Notes: generated from the sequence alone by a model not told the origin. Counted from the stretch's first letter, positions 26,630-35,106 are shown. The stretch: 61,796 nucleotides of DNA from Candidatus Omnitrophota bacterium (GCA_003154195.1 PMCS01000015.1:1-61796); one strand, 5' to 3'. Translations and numbers: made by a program.

Positions 26630-27784
26630 ATGAGTATTTTTTGTGAAACCAAAACACAGAACAATTCACGGAGCATTATAGGCTTCTTGTTGTTTACCTG
26701 TCTTGTACTAAGCTTTGCGGGGTGCGTAACAGCGCCGTATAGTGGAACTGATGTTACCTCCCAATTGATAACCGAGGCTGACATTGTAAACAAGATGGGG
26801 TGGAGTGCTAAGGATGGCTTCAGTGATCAAGCCTTTCCCGGATCTGCCTCATCCGCAGAAGAAATCAGTGTTCGGGTCTACAGGGATGTCGATGAATCCC
26901 TCGCTGCCTATAAGACTTTTGATTTTGACTACACCAGTAAGATGAACCCGCTTCTGGAAAAAGAGCTCTTTCGGCAGTTGGAAAAAGTGCTGCAGGCACA
27001 TGGGTTGACACGCGTAAAAGAGAATCCGCAGATTACGATTAGTATGGACTTTTTTGTCGGTAAGAAGGAACAGTATGCGCCGCCAACCACGGTCACTAGC
27101 ACAGAAATAAAGTCTGTCTGGAACACCGCCGCAATCGGTTGGAATATAGTAGGGTTTTCTTCAGCGGTGCCTATCACAAGCTCCAGAACCGATCCCGGAT
27201 ATACCATAACTAGTTATTACACTAATATCCGGCTCAATTTTCTAAACCACGCCAAATTGGTAGGAGGCGTAAAGCCGGAAATTCCGCCATTGATCTGGCT
27301 CGGCGAAGCGGAACATGGAGGGTTTGATCCGGATATCCGTGGTTTTGCGCCGGTCATGTTTGATGAGCTTATGAAGCACTTTTCGGATCAATCCGCCAAT
27401 TCTTCGAACTGTTATGTGCGCCTTTTTCGTTACGGTAGATTAGGGCTTGGGTTTGATCCTTCGGACTGGCGCGTCATCCGTTATGTAGAGATCTCTTCAG
27501 TGGCGGCCGAACACGGTATAAAACCAGGGGATGTTCTAATAAAAGTCAATGGTAAGGATCCCAAGGGGTCTTCTACTTTTTCGGATTTTCCGTATAATTC
27601 CCAGGATCCCTATTTTCGGTATGTCTTGTCTAATCGGGGCGATTCGGATGTGGAACTGGTAATCAGGTCGGCTGAAACAGGAAAAAGCGCTACGTTTCGG
27701 ATGAGGCCTCGCAGTGAGGATCGCTATCTGTATGTTGATCTAGACGGTCGCATACTTCAAAAAATTGCGGAGTCACCCAAGTAA
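26630..27784 (+). CDS. lipoprotein with DUF4136-like and PDZ domains
   Basis: 384 residues after a TAGGAGGG site. Signal and lipobox (LSFAGC, Cys near residue 32). Residues about 80-230 (VYRDVDESLAAYKTFDFDYT, ELFRQLEKVLQAHGLTRVKE, ITISMDFFVG) resemble the DUF4136 envelope fold. The C-terminal part is a PDZ-like domain (IRYVEISSVAAEHGIKPGDV, LIKVNGKDPKG), which binds peptide ends or strands. It should sit on the periplasmic face of a membrane. Unlike HtrA proteins it has no protease domain. Confidence 0.85.
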   Translation: MSIFCETKTQNNSRSIIGFLLFTCLVLSFAGCVTAPYSGTDVTSQLITEADIVNKMGWSAKDGFSDQAFPGSASSAEEISVRVYRDVDESLAAYKTFDFDYTSKMNPLLEKELFRQLEKVLQAHGLTRVKENPQITISMDFFVGKKEQYAPPTTVTSTEIKSVWNTAAIGWNIVGFSSAVPITSSRTDPGYTITSYYTNIRLNFLNHAKLVGGVKPEIPPLIWLGEAEHGGFDPDIRGFAPVMFDELMKHFSDQSANSSNCYVRLFRYGRLGLGFDPSDWRVIRYVEISSVAAEHGIKPGDVLIKVNGKDPKGSSTFSDFPYNSQDPYFRYVLSNRGDSDVELVIRSAETGKSATFRMRPRSEDRYLYVDLDGRILQKIAESPK

Positions 27785-28102
27785 GAAAAGGAATCCCGGA
27801 ATTCTGGGGACACAATCGACTGGTACAAAAATTATACACGTTTTTTAGATGGTAAGAAAATAGGCACTTTCTAGGGCGGCAAGCGTTAAGGTACTATTAA
27901 ACAGGTTCTAACCTCGTCTACCCAGCGACCCGGACAATCCCAAAACCGCTCCGCAAGGGGCAGTTTTTTATTCCTCTTCGCCGAATACCCCGTGGCTTGC
28001 AGATTGGGTCAAATCAATCTGCGCCGGGTTCTGTTCTTTGACAATATAGCGTAAAACAACACCAATATATACGGTAAAAATCTCCATACATAAAGGAGGT
28101 AA
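27785..28102. other. intergenic region with decayed sequence
   Basis: A reversed GTCCCC box (GGAATTCTGGGGACAC at 27796) is followed by a short open stretch ending FLDGKKIGTF with a stop near 27874, a GCTCCGCAAGGGGC hairpin followed by T residues near 27950-27972, a reversed half of the GCGG-CAAG-CCGC element (27977-27997) and a TTGACA box at 28038-28043. No intact gene. Confidence 0.5.
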
Positions 28103-28351
28103 TTGCCATGGCATTTAGTCAATAACGATGAAGACGGTAAAACAATTTGGGGTAGCAAAACGCCCATATCTCTTCATGGTTATCTGCTGTTAACACATAA
28201 AAAAGTTCAAAAAGCATGCTGGTGCATACAAAATAAATGTTCGGAAGAAGAAAAGAGAAACATTATCAACCAAGCAGAAAAAGTAATATTAGACTTAGGA
28301 AAATATCATTATGATTTCATTGAACTTTCGAAGCACAAACTCAAAGAATAA
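28103..28351 (+). CDS. small hypothetical protein with disturbed 5' end
   Basis: 82 codons from TTG 28103. A strong AAAGGAGG site (28092-28099) is best spaced for ATG 28108, but that ATG is out of frame and meets a stop after five codons. Either TTG 28103 is used at very short spacing or a single-base indel has broken the start. The body is a Lys/Glu-rich helical sequence with three Cys (KACWCIQNKCSEEEKRN). No family recognised. Confidence 0.45.
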   Translation: MPWHLVNNDEDGKTIWGSKTPISLHGYLLLTHKKVQKACWCIQNKCSEEEKRNIINQAEKVILDLGKYHYDFIELSKHKLKE

Positions 28352-28505
28352 CGGGGTCACCTATGGAAATAAAAGTCAACAGAGAAAATACCCCCCCCTG
28401 ACGGTTCCTCGTTGTAAAAGAATCAAATAAAAACATTTAGTAAAAATCCGACCGCTCTTTAAATATCTTTAGAAGCGCTGGACAAGCCCAGTCTTCAGTC
28501 ACCTA

Positions 28506-28700
28506 TTGGCGGCGCTTTTATTGTTGCTTGCCGCTATGGTTTTATATTTATTCGGGATTGCCTGGTTTCTGCGCCAAGCCTTTCGGATGTTACGGGCCAA
28601 AAAGTATTTTCACGCTTTACTTTGTATTTTAGCGGCGGTTTTGGTATTTATGGCCGGCAGATTCGCGCCGGCGCTTTTTAGGATCCACCCCCAAGGGTAA
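28506..28700 (+). pseudogene. small two-helix membrane ORF, probably truncated
   Basis: 64 codons from TTG 28506 with no ribosome site. Two hydrophobic segments (LLLLLAAMVLYLFGIAWFL and ALLCILAAVLVFMAG) flank a basic loop. The open frame starts at 28473 without a usable start codon, so it may be the 3' end of a broken gene. Confidence 0.35.
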
Positions 28701-28703
28701 AAA

Positions 28704-28738
28704 AGGCGGGGAGTTATGGTAGCTGTCCCCCGAATTCC
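28704..28738. repeat. G-rich/GTCCCCC repeat copy
   Basis: AAAAGGCGGGGAGTTATGGT then AGCTGTCCCCCGAATTCC, nearly identical to 26224-26263 over its whole length. It abuts the 5' end of an open frame that lacks a start. Confidence 0.65.
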
Positions 28739-29014
28739 TTGTCAGGAGTCCTGCTGCAATATTTTGGAGTATTAAAAAGCTATTTGCGGGATAACGATAG
28801 CGAATTTAAAAATAATGTTATCAAATGCGTTAATGGGTTTGCTATAGGAAAAAGCAAAAGAATGAATTGGGTTTTTGATGATGCGTTGTTATTTTTAAGC
28901 TCAGAAAAAAACACTATCAGGAAAAATATATTACAAGAATTTATTAGTTTTCTTAATGGGGAAAAAGATAGAAATGAATGTGTGGAAAAGATAACAGGGT
29001 CAATTGCTTATTAA
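28739..29014 (+). pseudogene. hypothetical ORF truncated at its 5' end by a repeat
   Basis: 91 codons read from TTG 28739, which is directly against the preceding repeat, with no ribosome site. The sequence (VLKSYLRDNDSEFKNNVIKC, ECVEKITGSIAY) looks like genuine helical protein. I infer that the repeat inserted into or replaced the 5' end. No family recognised. Confidence 0.4.
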
Positions 29015-29097
29015 TCAAATGCAACAAGAAAAGCTGAGCAGTATCTTTTATATTTGTTGCGCAACTAATTATATTGCAAATAGTTAAATAGAACGTC

Positions 29098-29349
29098 TTG
29101 TGTCCTTTTTCGATAAACACAATAAAGGCTGTTTTTGGAGCTCAGATTTCAAAAGATATTACCGAGATAAAACCCGATCAAAAAGTTGAATCCCAAATCA
29201 AGGTAAATGTGAAAAATAATTCCAGAAAAATAGCCAAACAAATGACTCTTGAAGAGATAAAAAATACGGACTTATATGACTTTCTGATTAAGATAAAAAC
29301 GGTCTTGGATAATTCTGGCAAGCTAAAAAGCCCAAGCATCAAATCTTGA
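29098..29349 (+). pseudogene. hypothetical ORF without a credible start
   Basis: 83 codons from TTG 29098, no ribosome site. The sequence is Lys/Ile-rich (EIKPDQKVESQIKVNVKNNS, LYDFLIKIKTVLDNSG). It is followed without a gap by a fragment of the 54-residue protein family. AT-rich compared with the genes on either side of the 24-30 kb strip. Confidence 0.35.
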
Positions 29350-29350
29350 T

Positions 29351-29404
29351 CAGGCTTTGCCGAAGGGATTGGGTAAGATAGAAGTGAAGACGGAAGAAGA
29401 ATAA
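29351..29404 (+). pseudogene. C-terminal fragment of the 25990-26154 gene family
   Basis: Seventeen codons, QALPKGLGKIEVKTEEE, then a stop. The intact copy ends GLPEGLGKIEVKTEED. No upstream part of the gene is present. Confidence 0.75.
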
Positions 29405-29462
29405 AAGGAGCGGGGAAAGAAAAAGGTGTTCCCTTTTTCCTTTTTACAAGAAGGAAGACGAT

Positions 29463-30257
29463 ATGATGAGATACGTTCTGTTTATTATTCTTTTATTATT
29501 GACAATCGCTAGTGTGTACTTTATTTGGGTAATGGCAAAAGATTTCTCTAGTAGAGTTCAATTTATTATTTCTTTTTTAACCCTTGTTTCTGTATTTTCT
29601 GCTGGTATTTTCACTTATTTTAAATATGAAGATTATAGAAGAGAAGGTAATTATCAAAAGGTCATTGTTCGTTATTTAGATAACAATATTGATGTTTCAA
29701 ATTCTGAAATGTCTCATTATATTATGAAGGTATGTACAATTTTAATGCTATATTGCGACGATAAATGTAATATCGGGGATATAGGACAAAGAGAAAAAAC
29801 TTATACCTCATGCGTTCAAGATGCACAAGATCTCACCGCCTCTTTAATTAGATTATCTGTTTTTGACGCATCCATCCATTTGAGTTATTCAAATGTATTT
29901 ACTACGGCAAGAGCTGTGTTGCGACTTATGCTTGATGAAAGTATGACCAAAAAATTTGTTGAAAATAAATGGAACCTAATCGAGCCTTTTTACCAATTTG
30001 CAACGTATAATTTACAAGATATCGGTGAATTAATTAGAAGAGACACGGCAATATATGATTCTCCAAATATAGAAGTTATAAAAAAGAGTAAAGAATTTAA
30101 AAAGATAATAGAGAGATTCAAAAAATTTAATAATTTATTCGATGAAGGGAAAGCCTTAAATGATAACGACAAACTCGCCAAACTTTTATATTATGTCAGA
30201 GATTATTTGAAAGATAAAGGCCTGCCCACTGAGGTAAAAGAAGTAAGCGCTCAATAG
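29463..30257 (+). CDS. membrane protein of unknown function, AT-rich
   Basis: 264 residues; GAAGGAAG site 5 bases upstream. Two N-terminal transmembrane helices (VLFIILLLLTIASVYFIWVM and VQFIISFLTLVSVFSAGIF) are followed by a large, mostly helical cytoplasmic-type domain with several Cys (KVCTILMLYCDDKCNIGD). The base composition is visibly more AT-rich than giant genes or typA, which may indicate recent acquisition. No family recognised. Confidence 0.8.
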   Translation: MMRYVLFIILLLLTIASVYFIWVMAKDFSSRVQFIISFLTLVSVFSAGIFTYFKYEDYRREGNYQKVIVRYLDNNIDVSNSEMSHYIMKVCTILMLYCDDKCNIGDIGQREKTYTSCVQDAQDLTASLIRLSVFDASIHLSYSNVFTTARAVLRLMLDESMTKKFVENKWNLIEPFYQFATYNLQDIGELIRRDTAIYDSPNIEVIKKSKEFKKIIERFKKFNNLFDEGKALNDNDKLAKLLYYVRDYLKDKGLPTEVKEVSAQ

Positions 30258-30326
30258 GGGCAAATTGATTTATAAAATATTAGTAATACATAAGTTAGAT
30301 AGGGCGTATTGTCATTTGAGGGAAAA

Positions 30327-31274
30327 ATGAGCAAGCATAGGAATCGATTATTATTCTCGCTATTGCTGGCAGCGCAGGTTTTTATAGCCGGTTTTCTATG
30401 TTATGTCTTCAAGCAGGTTTTTGATAACCTGCGGCATGCAAACTTGGCGATGGAAATGATTTTGTTCTTAAATTGCGATCGGTTGCCCCCGGGCATGGCT
30501 AGTTATAAAGCAGACCGAGGGAAAAAACTGGTTCAATATTTTGATGAGCAAGGTTTATTGCGCCAGGAACGATTTTTAGATAAAAACAATACTTTAGTTT
30601 TCAGGACTTATGATGGAAAAAAGAACATCACGGAAGAAAAAAGAATCCCTCTAAAACTATTGATTAATAACTTCGGTCCAGATTCCCAATATGCCAAAAA
30701 ATTAAAAGCGGAGGAGAAAAAACGAGATGAAGAATTGATACAGAATATCAATAACAGGATAAAAGAAGGGAAAGACCTTAATACCATAACTGCAGATAGT
30801 GCTACGCTTTTAGATTCGGCGGCGCGTACCAACAATATCGAAGCCGCAAAGCTTCTGATTGGGGCCGGAGCCGATGTTGACGCGCGCATTAATAACGGGC
30901 CGACTCCGCTAATGAATGCTTTGGGGCATGATGATATGGTTAAGTTTCTGATTGACGCTAAAGCCGACGTAAATTTTAAATCTTTTTATACCGACATTAC
31001 CCCTTTAATGGAAGCCGCCGCGCGCGACAAGGCCAATGAAGTTAAGATGCTGCTTGATGCCGGAGCCGATGTAAACACCAAAGCTTACGATGGAGGCACG
31101 GCTTTAATCCGCGCCTGTTATATGGGAAAAACCGACACAATAAAGTTTTTAATTGATGCCGGAGCCGATGCCAGCGCTGCATATAATGATGGCCAAACTG
31201 CGTTAATGGTCGCGATTGGTAATAAAAACACCGTTGCTATAAAATTATTAAAGCAAGCCGGCGCTAATCGATAA
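30327..31274 (+). CDS. membrane-anchored ankyrin-repeat protein
   Basis: 315 residues from ATG 30327 with GAGGG upstream; a TTG six codons earlier is unlikely. One N-terminal transmembrane helix (LLFSLLLAAQVFIAGFLCYV), a linker domain of about 100 residues, then four or five ankyrin repeats (residues about 155-315) with AAKLLIGAGADVDARINNGP, EVKMLLDAGADVNTKAYDGG and a final AIKLLKQAGANR. The shared C-terminus links it to the other ankyrin genes in the window, but it differs by having a membrane anchor rather than a cleaved signal. Confidence 0.88.
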   Translation: MSKHRNRLLFSLLLAAQVFIAGFLCYVFKQVFDNLRHANLAMEMILFLNCDRLPPGMASYKADRGKKLVQYFDEQGLLRQERFLDKNNTLVFRTYDGKKNITEEKRIPLKLLINNFGPDSQYAKKLKAEEKKRDEELIQNINNRIKEGKDLNTITADSATLLDSAARTNNIEAAKLLIGAGADVDARINNGPTPLMNALGHDDMVKFLIDAKADVNFKSFYTDITPLMEAAARDKANEVKMLLDAGADVNTKAYDGGTALIRACYMGKTDTIKFLIDAGADASAAYNDGQTALMVAIGNKNTVAIKLLKQAGANR

Positions 31275-31359
31275 CCGCGGTATTACTTAGAATGTTTGGG
31301 CCAGGCCTTAAAAAGACAAAGGGGTCAGCGCCCTTTGATCTTTAAAACAGGAGATAAAA

Positions 31360-31851
31360 ATGACCAGGCTGCTTAAACTAATTTTACCATTCTTGTTTTT
31401 GGTTATATGCATACCTTTTACCCGCGCCGAAAATCAAAAGGATAACGTCTGGATAGCGTATTCGCATAACAGCGTCGGCTGGAGCTGGGAGCAGACTGAA
31501 ATAACCATAACAACCGGAGGGTGGTATCAATATAGCTTAGGCTATCCCAAAGAAATAAAACAAGAGGAATATAGAATAATCCCCCGCGAATTTTCCCGGC
31601 AGCTTAGCCCGGAAGAAATCACTAAAATCAAAGAATATTTAGGGAAACTTAACATGAATATTACCAGCAAAGATGTAAACATGGACTGCATGGATGGCTC
31701 AACGTCATCTCTCAGGTTTACCTTAAATGGGGTGGAAAAAAGTATTGGCGGAAGCTGTTGCGCCTGGCCGAAAGAATATGGCGAGCTTATAAGTTTTATC
31801 GATCGGCTAGGCTCTGATTGGAGAATAATGGGGTCAGCCCTTGAAACTTGA
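31360..31851 (+). CDS. exported protein of unknown function
   Basis: 163 residues with AGGAG 7 bases upstream. Signal peptide ends FTRAE. The mature part has a Trp-rich start (NVWIAYSHNSVGWSWEQTEI), a SPEEITKIKEYLGKLNM helix and a pair of Cys (NMDCMDGS, GSCCAWP). No family recognised. It follows an AAAGGGGTCAGCGCCCTTT palindrome like that at 16151. Confidence 0.72.
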   Translation: MTRLLKLILPFLFLVICIPFTRAENQKDNVWIAYSHNSVGWSWEQTEITITTGGWYQYSLGYPKEIKQEEYRIIPREFSRQLSPEEITKIKEYLGKLNMNITSKDVNMDCMDGSTSSLRFTLNGVEKSIGGSCCAWPKEYGELISFIDRLGSDWRIMGSALET

Positions 31852-31878
31852 GTTAGTTATTTTTTCTCCGTGCCCTCT

Positions 31879-31905
31879 GGAAGTTCCGGGGACACGATAC
31901 CTAAC
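31879..31905 (-). repeat. reversed GTCCCC/GAATTC repeat copy
   Basis: GGAAGTTCCGGGGACACGAT on the + strand, i.e. the family in opposite orientation to most copies here. Confidence 0.5.
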
Positions 31906-32014
31906 TATTTTATATTAAATTTTCCATTCGTGTTATTCGTCCCCAAGGGGAGGCTACGCTTCACTTCGCACTGTGATTCGTTGTTAAAGATATTTTGCTT
32001 CTCTTCGTGCCCTG

Positions 32015-32065
32015 GGCTATACCGAAATCGCCCGCTTGCTGAAGCAGGCGGGGGCCAAGGAATGA
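32015..32065 (+). pseudogene. ankyrin gene 3' remnant
   Basis: GYTEIARLLKQAGAKE and a stop, identical in protein sequence to the end of the ankyrin gene 35206-36213, but nothing of the ankyrin gene remains upstream. As in the intact copy, a GTI-domain gene follows. Confidence 0.85.
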
Positions 32066-32118
32066 ACGCTTAGGCACGAAACTAAGCATAAAGGAAACAA
32101 CACCGGGAGGATCTGGCC

Positions 32119-33195
32119 ATGAAAAAAATACTTTTTGCCTTAATTGCTATAGCCGCTATCGGTCTTTTTTATTCTTTTCAACTGCCGTCAGTGAGAGCCG
32201 ATGAAGCCAGGACATTTATCGGCACGATCAAATCTTTCCGGCCGGTTATGGGCCGGCCGTCAAAGTGGTATTGCGCCAGGTTTACCGCGGTTGCCGATAA
32301 CGGCGAGAAAAAAGAAATCTGGATATTAGGCGCTTCCGGAGCCGCTCCGACTTCGGTCACGAATTTTGACGGTAAGCCGGTGGACAAACTGGGATACAAT
32401 CACCGGCCACAAGTAGGTAAAAAAGTCGAAGTTAAATACACAATTGCAGAAAACGGCCGCAATGACGCGGTTTCAATTCGTTATGTCACCGCGGATTATG
32501 TCCCGGCGCCAGCAGCACCAGCCGGCAGCCAGGCCGCTGACGTCCCCTCCGAGCCGAAAAATCTTATTACCGGCCGGATCAACGAGGTTTGGCCGGGCGT
32601 GCCGCGCTCGCTGAAAGTCAAAGATTGCAAGATCCGGGTCATCCCGGACAGCGGTAAAGACGCCTATTTCGAAACCAAAGATGCCCTGATCAGCGATACA
32701 AACGGCACTGCCCTTGCCTGCGATTCGTCAAACCTCAAAAATGAAAGAGTAGAGGTGATCTATTCGGAAGCCGACGGTTCGATTTACGATCCCTATAAAC
32801 CGGCTAAAGCGGTTGCCATACATTATCTTGCCGGGAACAGCGTAAGCAGCCCGACGTCTTCGACGACTGCCGCTCCCGCGGCCGCGAATAATATCTTTGT
32901 AGGGAAAGTCGTAAAAGGCGGGATCACGTTCAACCCGCGCTGTCCTTACTGGTTCGTGATCATGACCGACAACGGCGAGAAGAAAGATCTCTGGATACCC
33001 AGGGATAATATGCGCGTTACCGGTCTTAACGGCAGCCAGGTATACGGCGCGCCTCCCCGGGAAGGTAAAAAAATTGAAGTCCAGTATTCCGTCGGCGACC
33101 ATGGCCAATATGAGACGGTTTCGATGCGTTATGTCCCCGAGAACTACGTATCCCAGCCCGGCGCGGCCCCGGCAAAGAAGATAGAGAGAAGATAG
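32119..33195 (+). CDS. exported protein with three GTI-type beta domains
   Basis: 358 residues, GGGAGG upstream. Signal peptide ends SVRADE. Three tandem domains of about 90 residues: TFIGTIKSFRPVMGR...VSIRYV, LITGRINEVWPGV...AVAIHYL and IFVGKVVKGGITF...VSMRYV. Each begins with a GTI/GRI/GKV strand and ends with GKKVEVKY (or similar) then a V/I-x-I/M-RY strand, which suggests an OB-like small beta barrel. Domains are joined by Pro/Ala-rich linkers. The first domain is nearly identical to the single-domain protein at 36545-36988. Role unknown, probably periplasmic. Confidence 0.85.
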   Translation: MKKILFALIAIAAIGLFYSFQLPSVRADEARTFIGTIKSFRPVMGRPSKWYCARFTAVADNGEKKEIWILGASGAAPTSVTNFDGKPVDKLGYNHRPQVGKKVEVKYTIAENGRNDAVSIRYVTADYVPAPAAPAGSQAADVPSEPKNLITGRINEVWPGVPRSLKVKDCKIRVIPDSGKDAYFETKDALISDTNGTALACDSSNLKNERVEVIYSEADGSIYDPYKPAKAVAIHYLAGNSVSSPTSSTTAAPAAANNIFVGKVVKGGITFNPRCPYWFVIMTDNGEKKDLWIPRDNMRVTGLNGSQVYGAPPREGKKIEVQYSVGDHGQYETVSMRYVPENYVSQPGAAPAKKIERR

Positions 33196-33229
33196 AGGGG
33201 TCAGGCCTCAAGAATCAAGATTGATCATC

Positions 33230-33360
33230 TCTCATCTGTGAAAATCTGTGTAATCTGTGGACAATATTTTTTCGTTGTTTTCTCCGTACCCTCCGTCCTT
33301 CCAGGAGGCTCCGCCCGGCTTTGCCAGGCTCCGCACTGTCCTCTGTGGTGAAAATTTTTC
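33230..33360. repeat. CTGTGGACAATATTTTTT / CTCTGTGGTGAAAATTT intergenic repeat
   Basis: GTGAAAATCTGTGTAATCTG through CCTCTGTGGTGAAAATTTTT, with an AGGCTCCG hairpin in the middle. The same words recur in 34175-34470 and, reversed, at 21166-21202. Confidence 0.6.
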
Positions 33361-33379
33361 CTTCGTAGTCCAGCCAGCC

Positions 33380-33408
33380 TTGATTTTTACCCCCCGGAAT
33401 GATATACT
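33380..33408 (+). promoter_or_regulatory. promoter giving a probable leaderless transcript
   Basis: TTGATT (33380-33385), a 17-bp spacer and TATACT (33403-33408). The start codon at 33415 is 7 bases after the -10 box, at the expected transcription start, and no ribosome site is present. Confidence 0.55.
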
Positions 33409-33414
33409 TTGTTC

Positions 33415-33591
33415 ATGAAAGAGTCAAAAATAATGAATGCGATCAAAGAAGAGATGCGGGATGACCAGAGGAAGATGACTCCCCAGGAACGTCTCCGGGC
33501 TTTCGTGAACCATTCCCGCTTGATGGTGCAGTTGTCGGAAGCCGGGGAAAGATACCGCCGGCGCTTTAAACCCCGCAGGAACGCAAAATGA
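33415..33591 (+). CDS. small charged protein, partner of nucleotidyltransferase
   Basis: 58 residues from ATG 33415, highly charged and helical (MKESKIMNAIKEEMRDDQRK, then PQERLRAFVNHSRLM), with a basic tail. It overlaps the nucleotidyltransferase gene by 4 bases, so the two are translated together. The order small protein then nucleotidyltransferase resembles type II/IV toxin-antitoxin or minimal nucleotidyltransferase pairs. It is a candidate antitoxin or targeting subunit, by context only. Confidence 0.75.
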   Translation: MKESKIMNAIKEEMRDDQRKMTPQERLRAFVNHSRLMVQLSEAGERYRRRFKPRRNAK

Positions 33592-34148
33592 GAGCTAAAA
33601 ACAGCGGCCAATCGGCGTTACTCCTTCTCGATGTTATCGACTTACTCTCGGAAAAGAAAATACCTTACGCGATCATCGGAGCGCTTGCCGCTTCTTTTTA
33701 CGGCACGGTCAGGGCCAGCGTTGATGCCGACGCGATTATTTCTCTTGCAACATCGCCTCTTAGCGCCGGGGATTTAGCCCATCTTTTATCCCAAAGCGGC
33801 ATGCCGGCAGGATACCGCCGGGGCGACGGCGACGATCCCCTTCAGGGCGTAATCAGCGTTAAGGACAAATACGGCAACCGGGTAGATTTAATAACCGGCA
33901 TCAAAGGCATGGATGATAACGCCTTTAATCGTACCGCCGTAACTTCTTTCCTGAAACATAAAATCTGCCTCATCGGCGTAGAAGATTTTATCGCAATGAA
34001 GCTATTCGCCGGCAGTACCAAGGACATTGCCGATGCCCGCGCCGCCATAGATATTTCCCGCCCGCGCATTAATACAAGCCTGTTGAGAGAAATAGTTCAA
34101 AAATACGGGAAAAGGACTTCCCATCTGCTTGATTCCTTGCTTAAGTGA
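33588..34148 (+). CDS. nucleotidyltransferase (AbiEii/MNT-like fold)
   Basis: 186 residues. The segment IPYAIIGALAASFYGTVRAS followed by VDADAII is a nucleotidyltransferase motif with a DxD metal site (here DAD after a Gly-rich turn and Arg). KYGNRVDLITGIKG supplies the third acidic residue, and VEDFIAMKLFAGSTKDIADA is the usual helix of DUF6036/AbiEii-type enzymes. Such enzymes modify RNA or protein as toxins, or act as cognate antitoxins. With the small overlapping gene it forms a two-gene module. A second nucleotidyltransferase pair lies at 59356-60352. Confidence 0.85.
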   Translation: MRAKNSGQSALLLLDVIDLLSEKKIPYAIIGALAASFYGTVRASVDADAIISLATSPLSAGDLAHLLSQSGMPAGYRRGDGDDPLQGVISVKDKYGNRVDLITGIKGMDDNAFNRTAVTSFLKHKICLIGVEDFIAMKLFAGSTKDIADARAAIDISRPRINTSLLREIVQKYGKRTSHLLDSLLK

Positions 34149-34518
34149 AATGTTAAAAAACCAGAAAGGGAAACACATTTATTTTTTCTCCGTGCCTTCT
34201 GGTAAAAATATTTTCCCTTTCTTGTTTTCTTCGTAGACTTCGTCCCCTGCGATGAGGCTACGCTTCGCTCCGCACTGTTCTTCGTGGTAGGCATAGGTTT
34301 TATTTTTATATCATTCTCTGTAAAAATCTGTGAAATCTGTGGACAATATTTTTTTATTTTTCCTTTGCGTCCTTCGCGGGAAAATCTCCCTCCCAAAATA
34401 CCCCCCGACATTTATTCATATTCTTCGTGAACTTCCTACCCTTCGTGGTAAAATATTCCTGTTTTTCTCTGCGGTGAATTTTTTTATAAAAAGGGAGAAG
34501 GAGCCTTTTTAAAAATAT
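34149..34518. other. gene-free region made of degenerate 'ccttcgtggtaaaa' repeats
   Basis: AT-rich sequence with repeated TTCTTCGTGGTA, TCTCCGTGCCTTCTGG, AAATCTGTGGACAATATTTT and CCTTTGCGTCCTTCGCGG words. No coding frame supported. Confidence 0.6.
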
Positions 34519-35106
34519 ATGACCGAAAAACTAAAAGAAATATCCATAATCATCGATGTCTGGGATGATGTTTTTTCCGATTTTGACCCCCGGCCGCTGG
34601 ATGAAAGAGCCTTATCGGAAGATTTTATCAGCGAGCTCAAAAAACGATACCGGGAGACTCCCCGGGGAGACCTTTTGATATCTTTTTATGCTCCCAGAAC
34701 CCTGAAGCATGAAGACTCGGAACGAATGGTTACCCAAAGGCTTAAGCAATATTTTGGCGACCGGGCATTACAAAAGAAACAGGAATTATTCCGCACCAGG
34801 AAAAAGGGCGGCGGGTTTGTCCTGGGAGGAATATTTTTCTTAACTTCCATCACGCTTCTGGCTTATTTTAATATTTTCCCGGTACTCATGATTAAGATCC
34901 TGGAAATAGTACTGGTGCCGCTGGGCTGGTTCGGCATCTGGGAAGGTTTTTCGAAAATCGTCAACGCGTCTCCCGGCAGTTCCCAGGAAGGAATACTTTT
35001 CCGCAAGCTTTCAAAAGCAGAATACCGGTTTAATTATGCGAAGAACCCCGGCGGCGGAGTGAGAGGAAACAGCGAGCAGCCAGAAAGACCGATGGATGAA
35101 GGATGA
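34519..35106 (+). CDS. two-helix membrane protein of unknown function
   Basis: 195 residues. A soluble N-terminal part (ISIIIDVWDDVFSDFDPRPL, then DERALSEDFISELKKRY) precedes two transmembrane helices (FVLGGIFFLTSITLLAYFNI and IKILEIVLVPLGWFGIWEGF) and a C-terminal amphipathic segment. I have seen this arrangement in an uncharacterised bacterial family. The final residues (ERPMDEG) and stop fall inside a GATGAAGGATGAAGGACGA tract, so the natural C-terminus seems to have been replaced by repeat sequence. Confidence 0.8.
   Translation: MTEKLKEISIIIDVWDDVFSDFDPRPLDERALSEDFISELKKRYRETPRGDLLISFYAPRTLKHEDSERMVTQRLKQYFGDRALQKKQELFRTRKKGGGFVLGGIFFLTSITLLAYFNIFPVLMIKILEIVLVPLGWFGIWEGFSKIVNASPGSSQEGILFRKLSKAEYRFNYAKNPGGGVRGNSEQPERPMDEG

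Noticed and set aside
27880-27975. tRNA-like segment (GGTTCTAACC with nearby stems)
   Set aside because: No acceptor stem or anticodon arm could be paired, so only a chance T-arm-like sequence.
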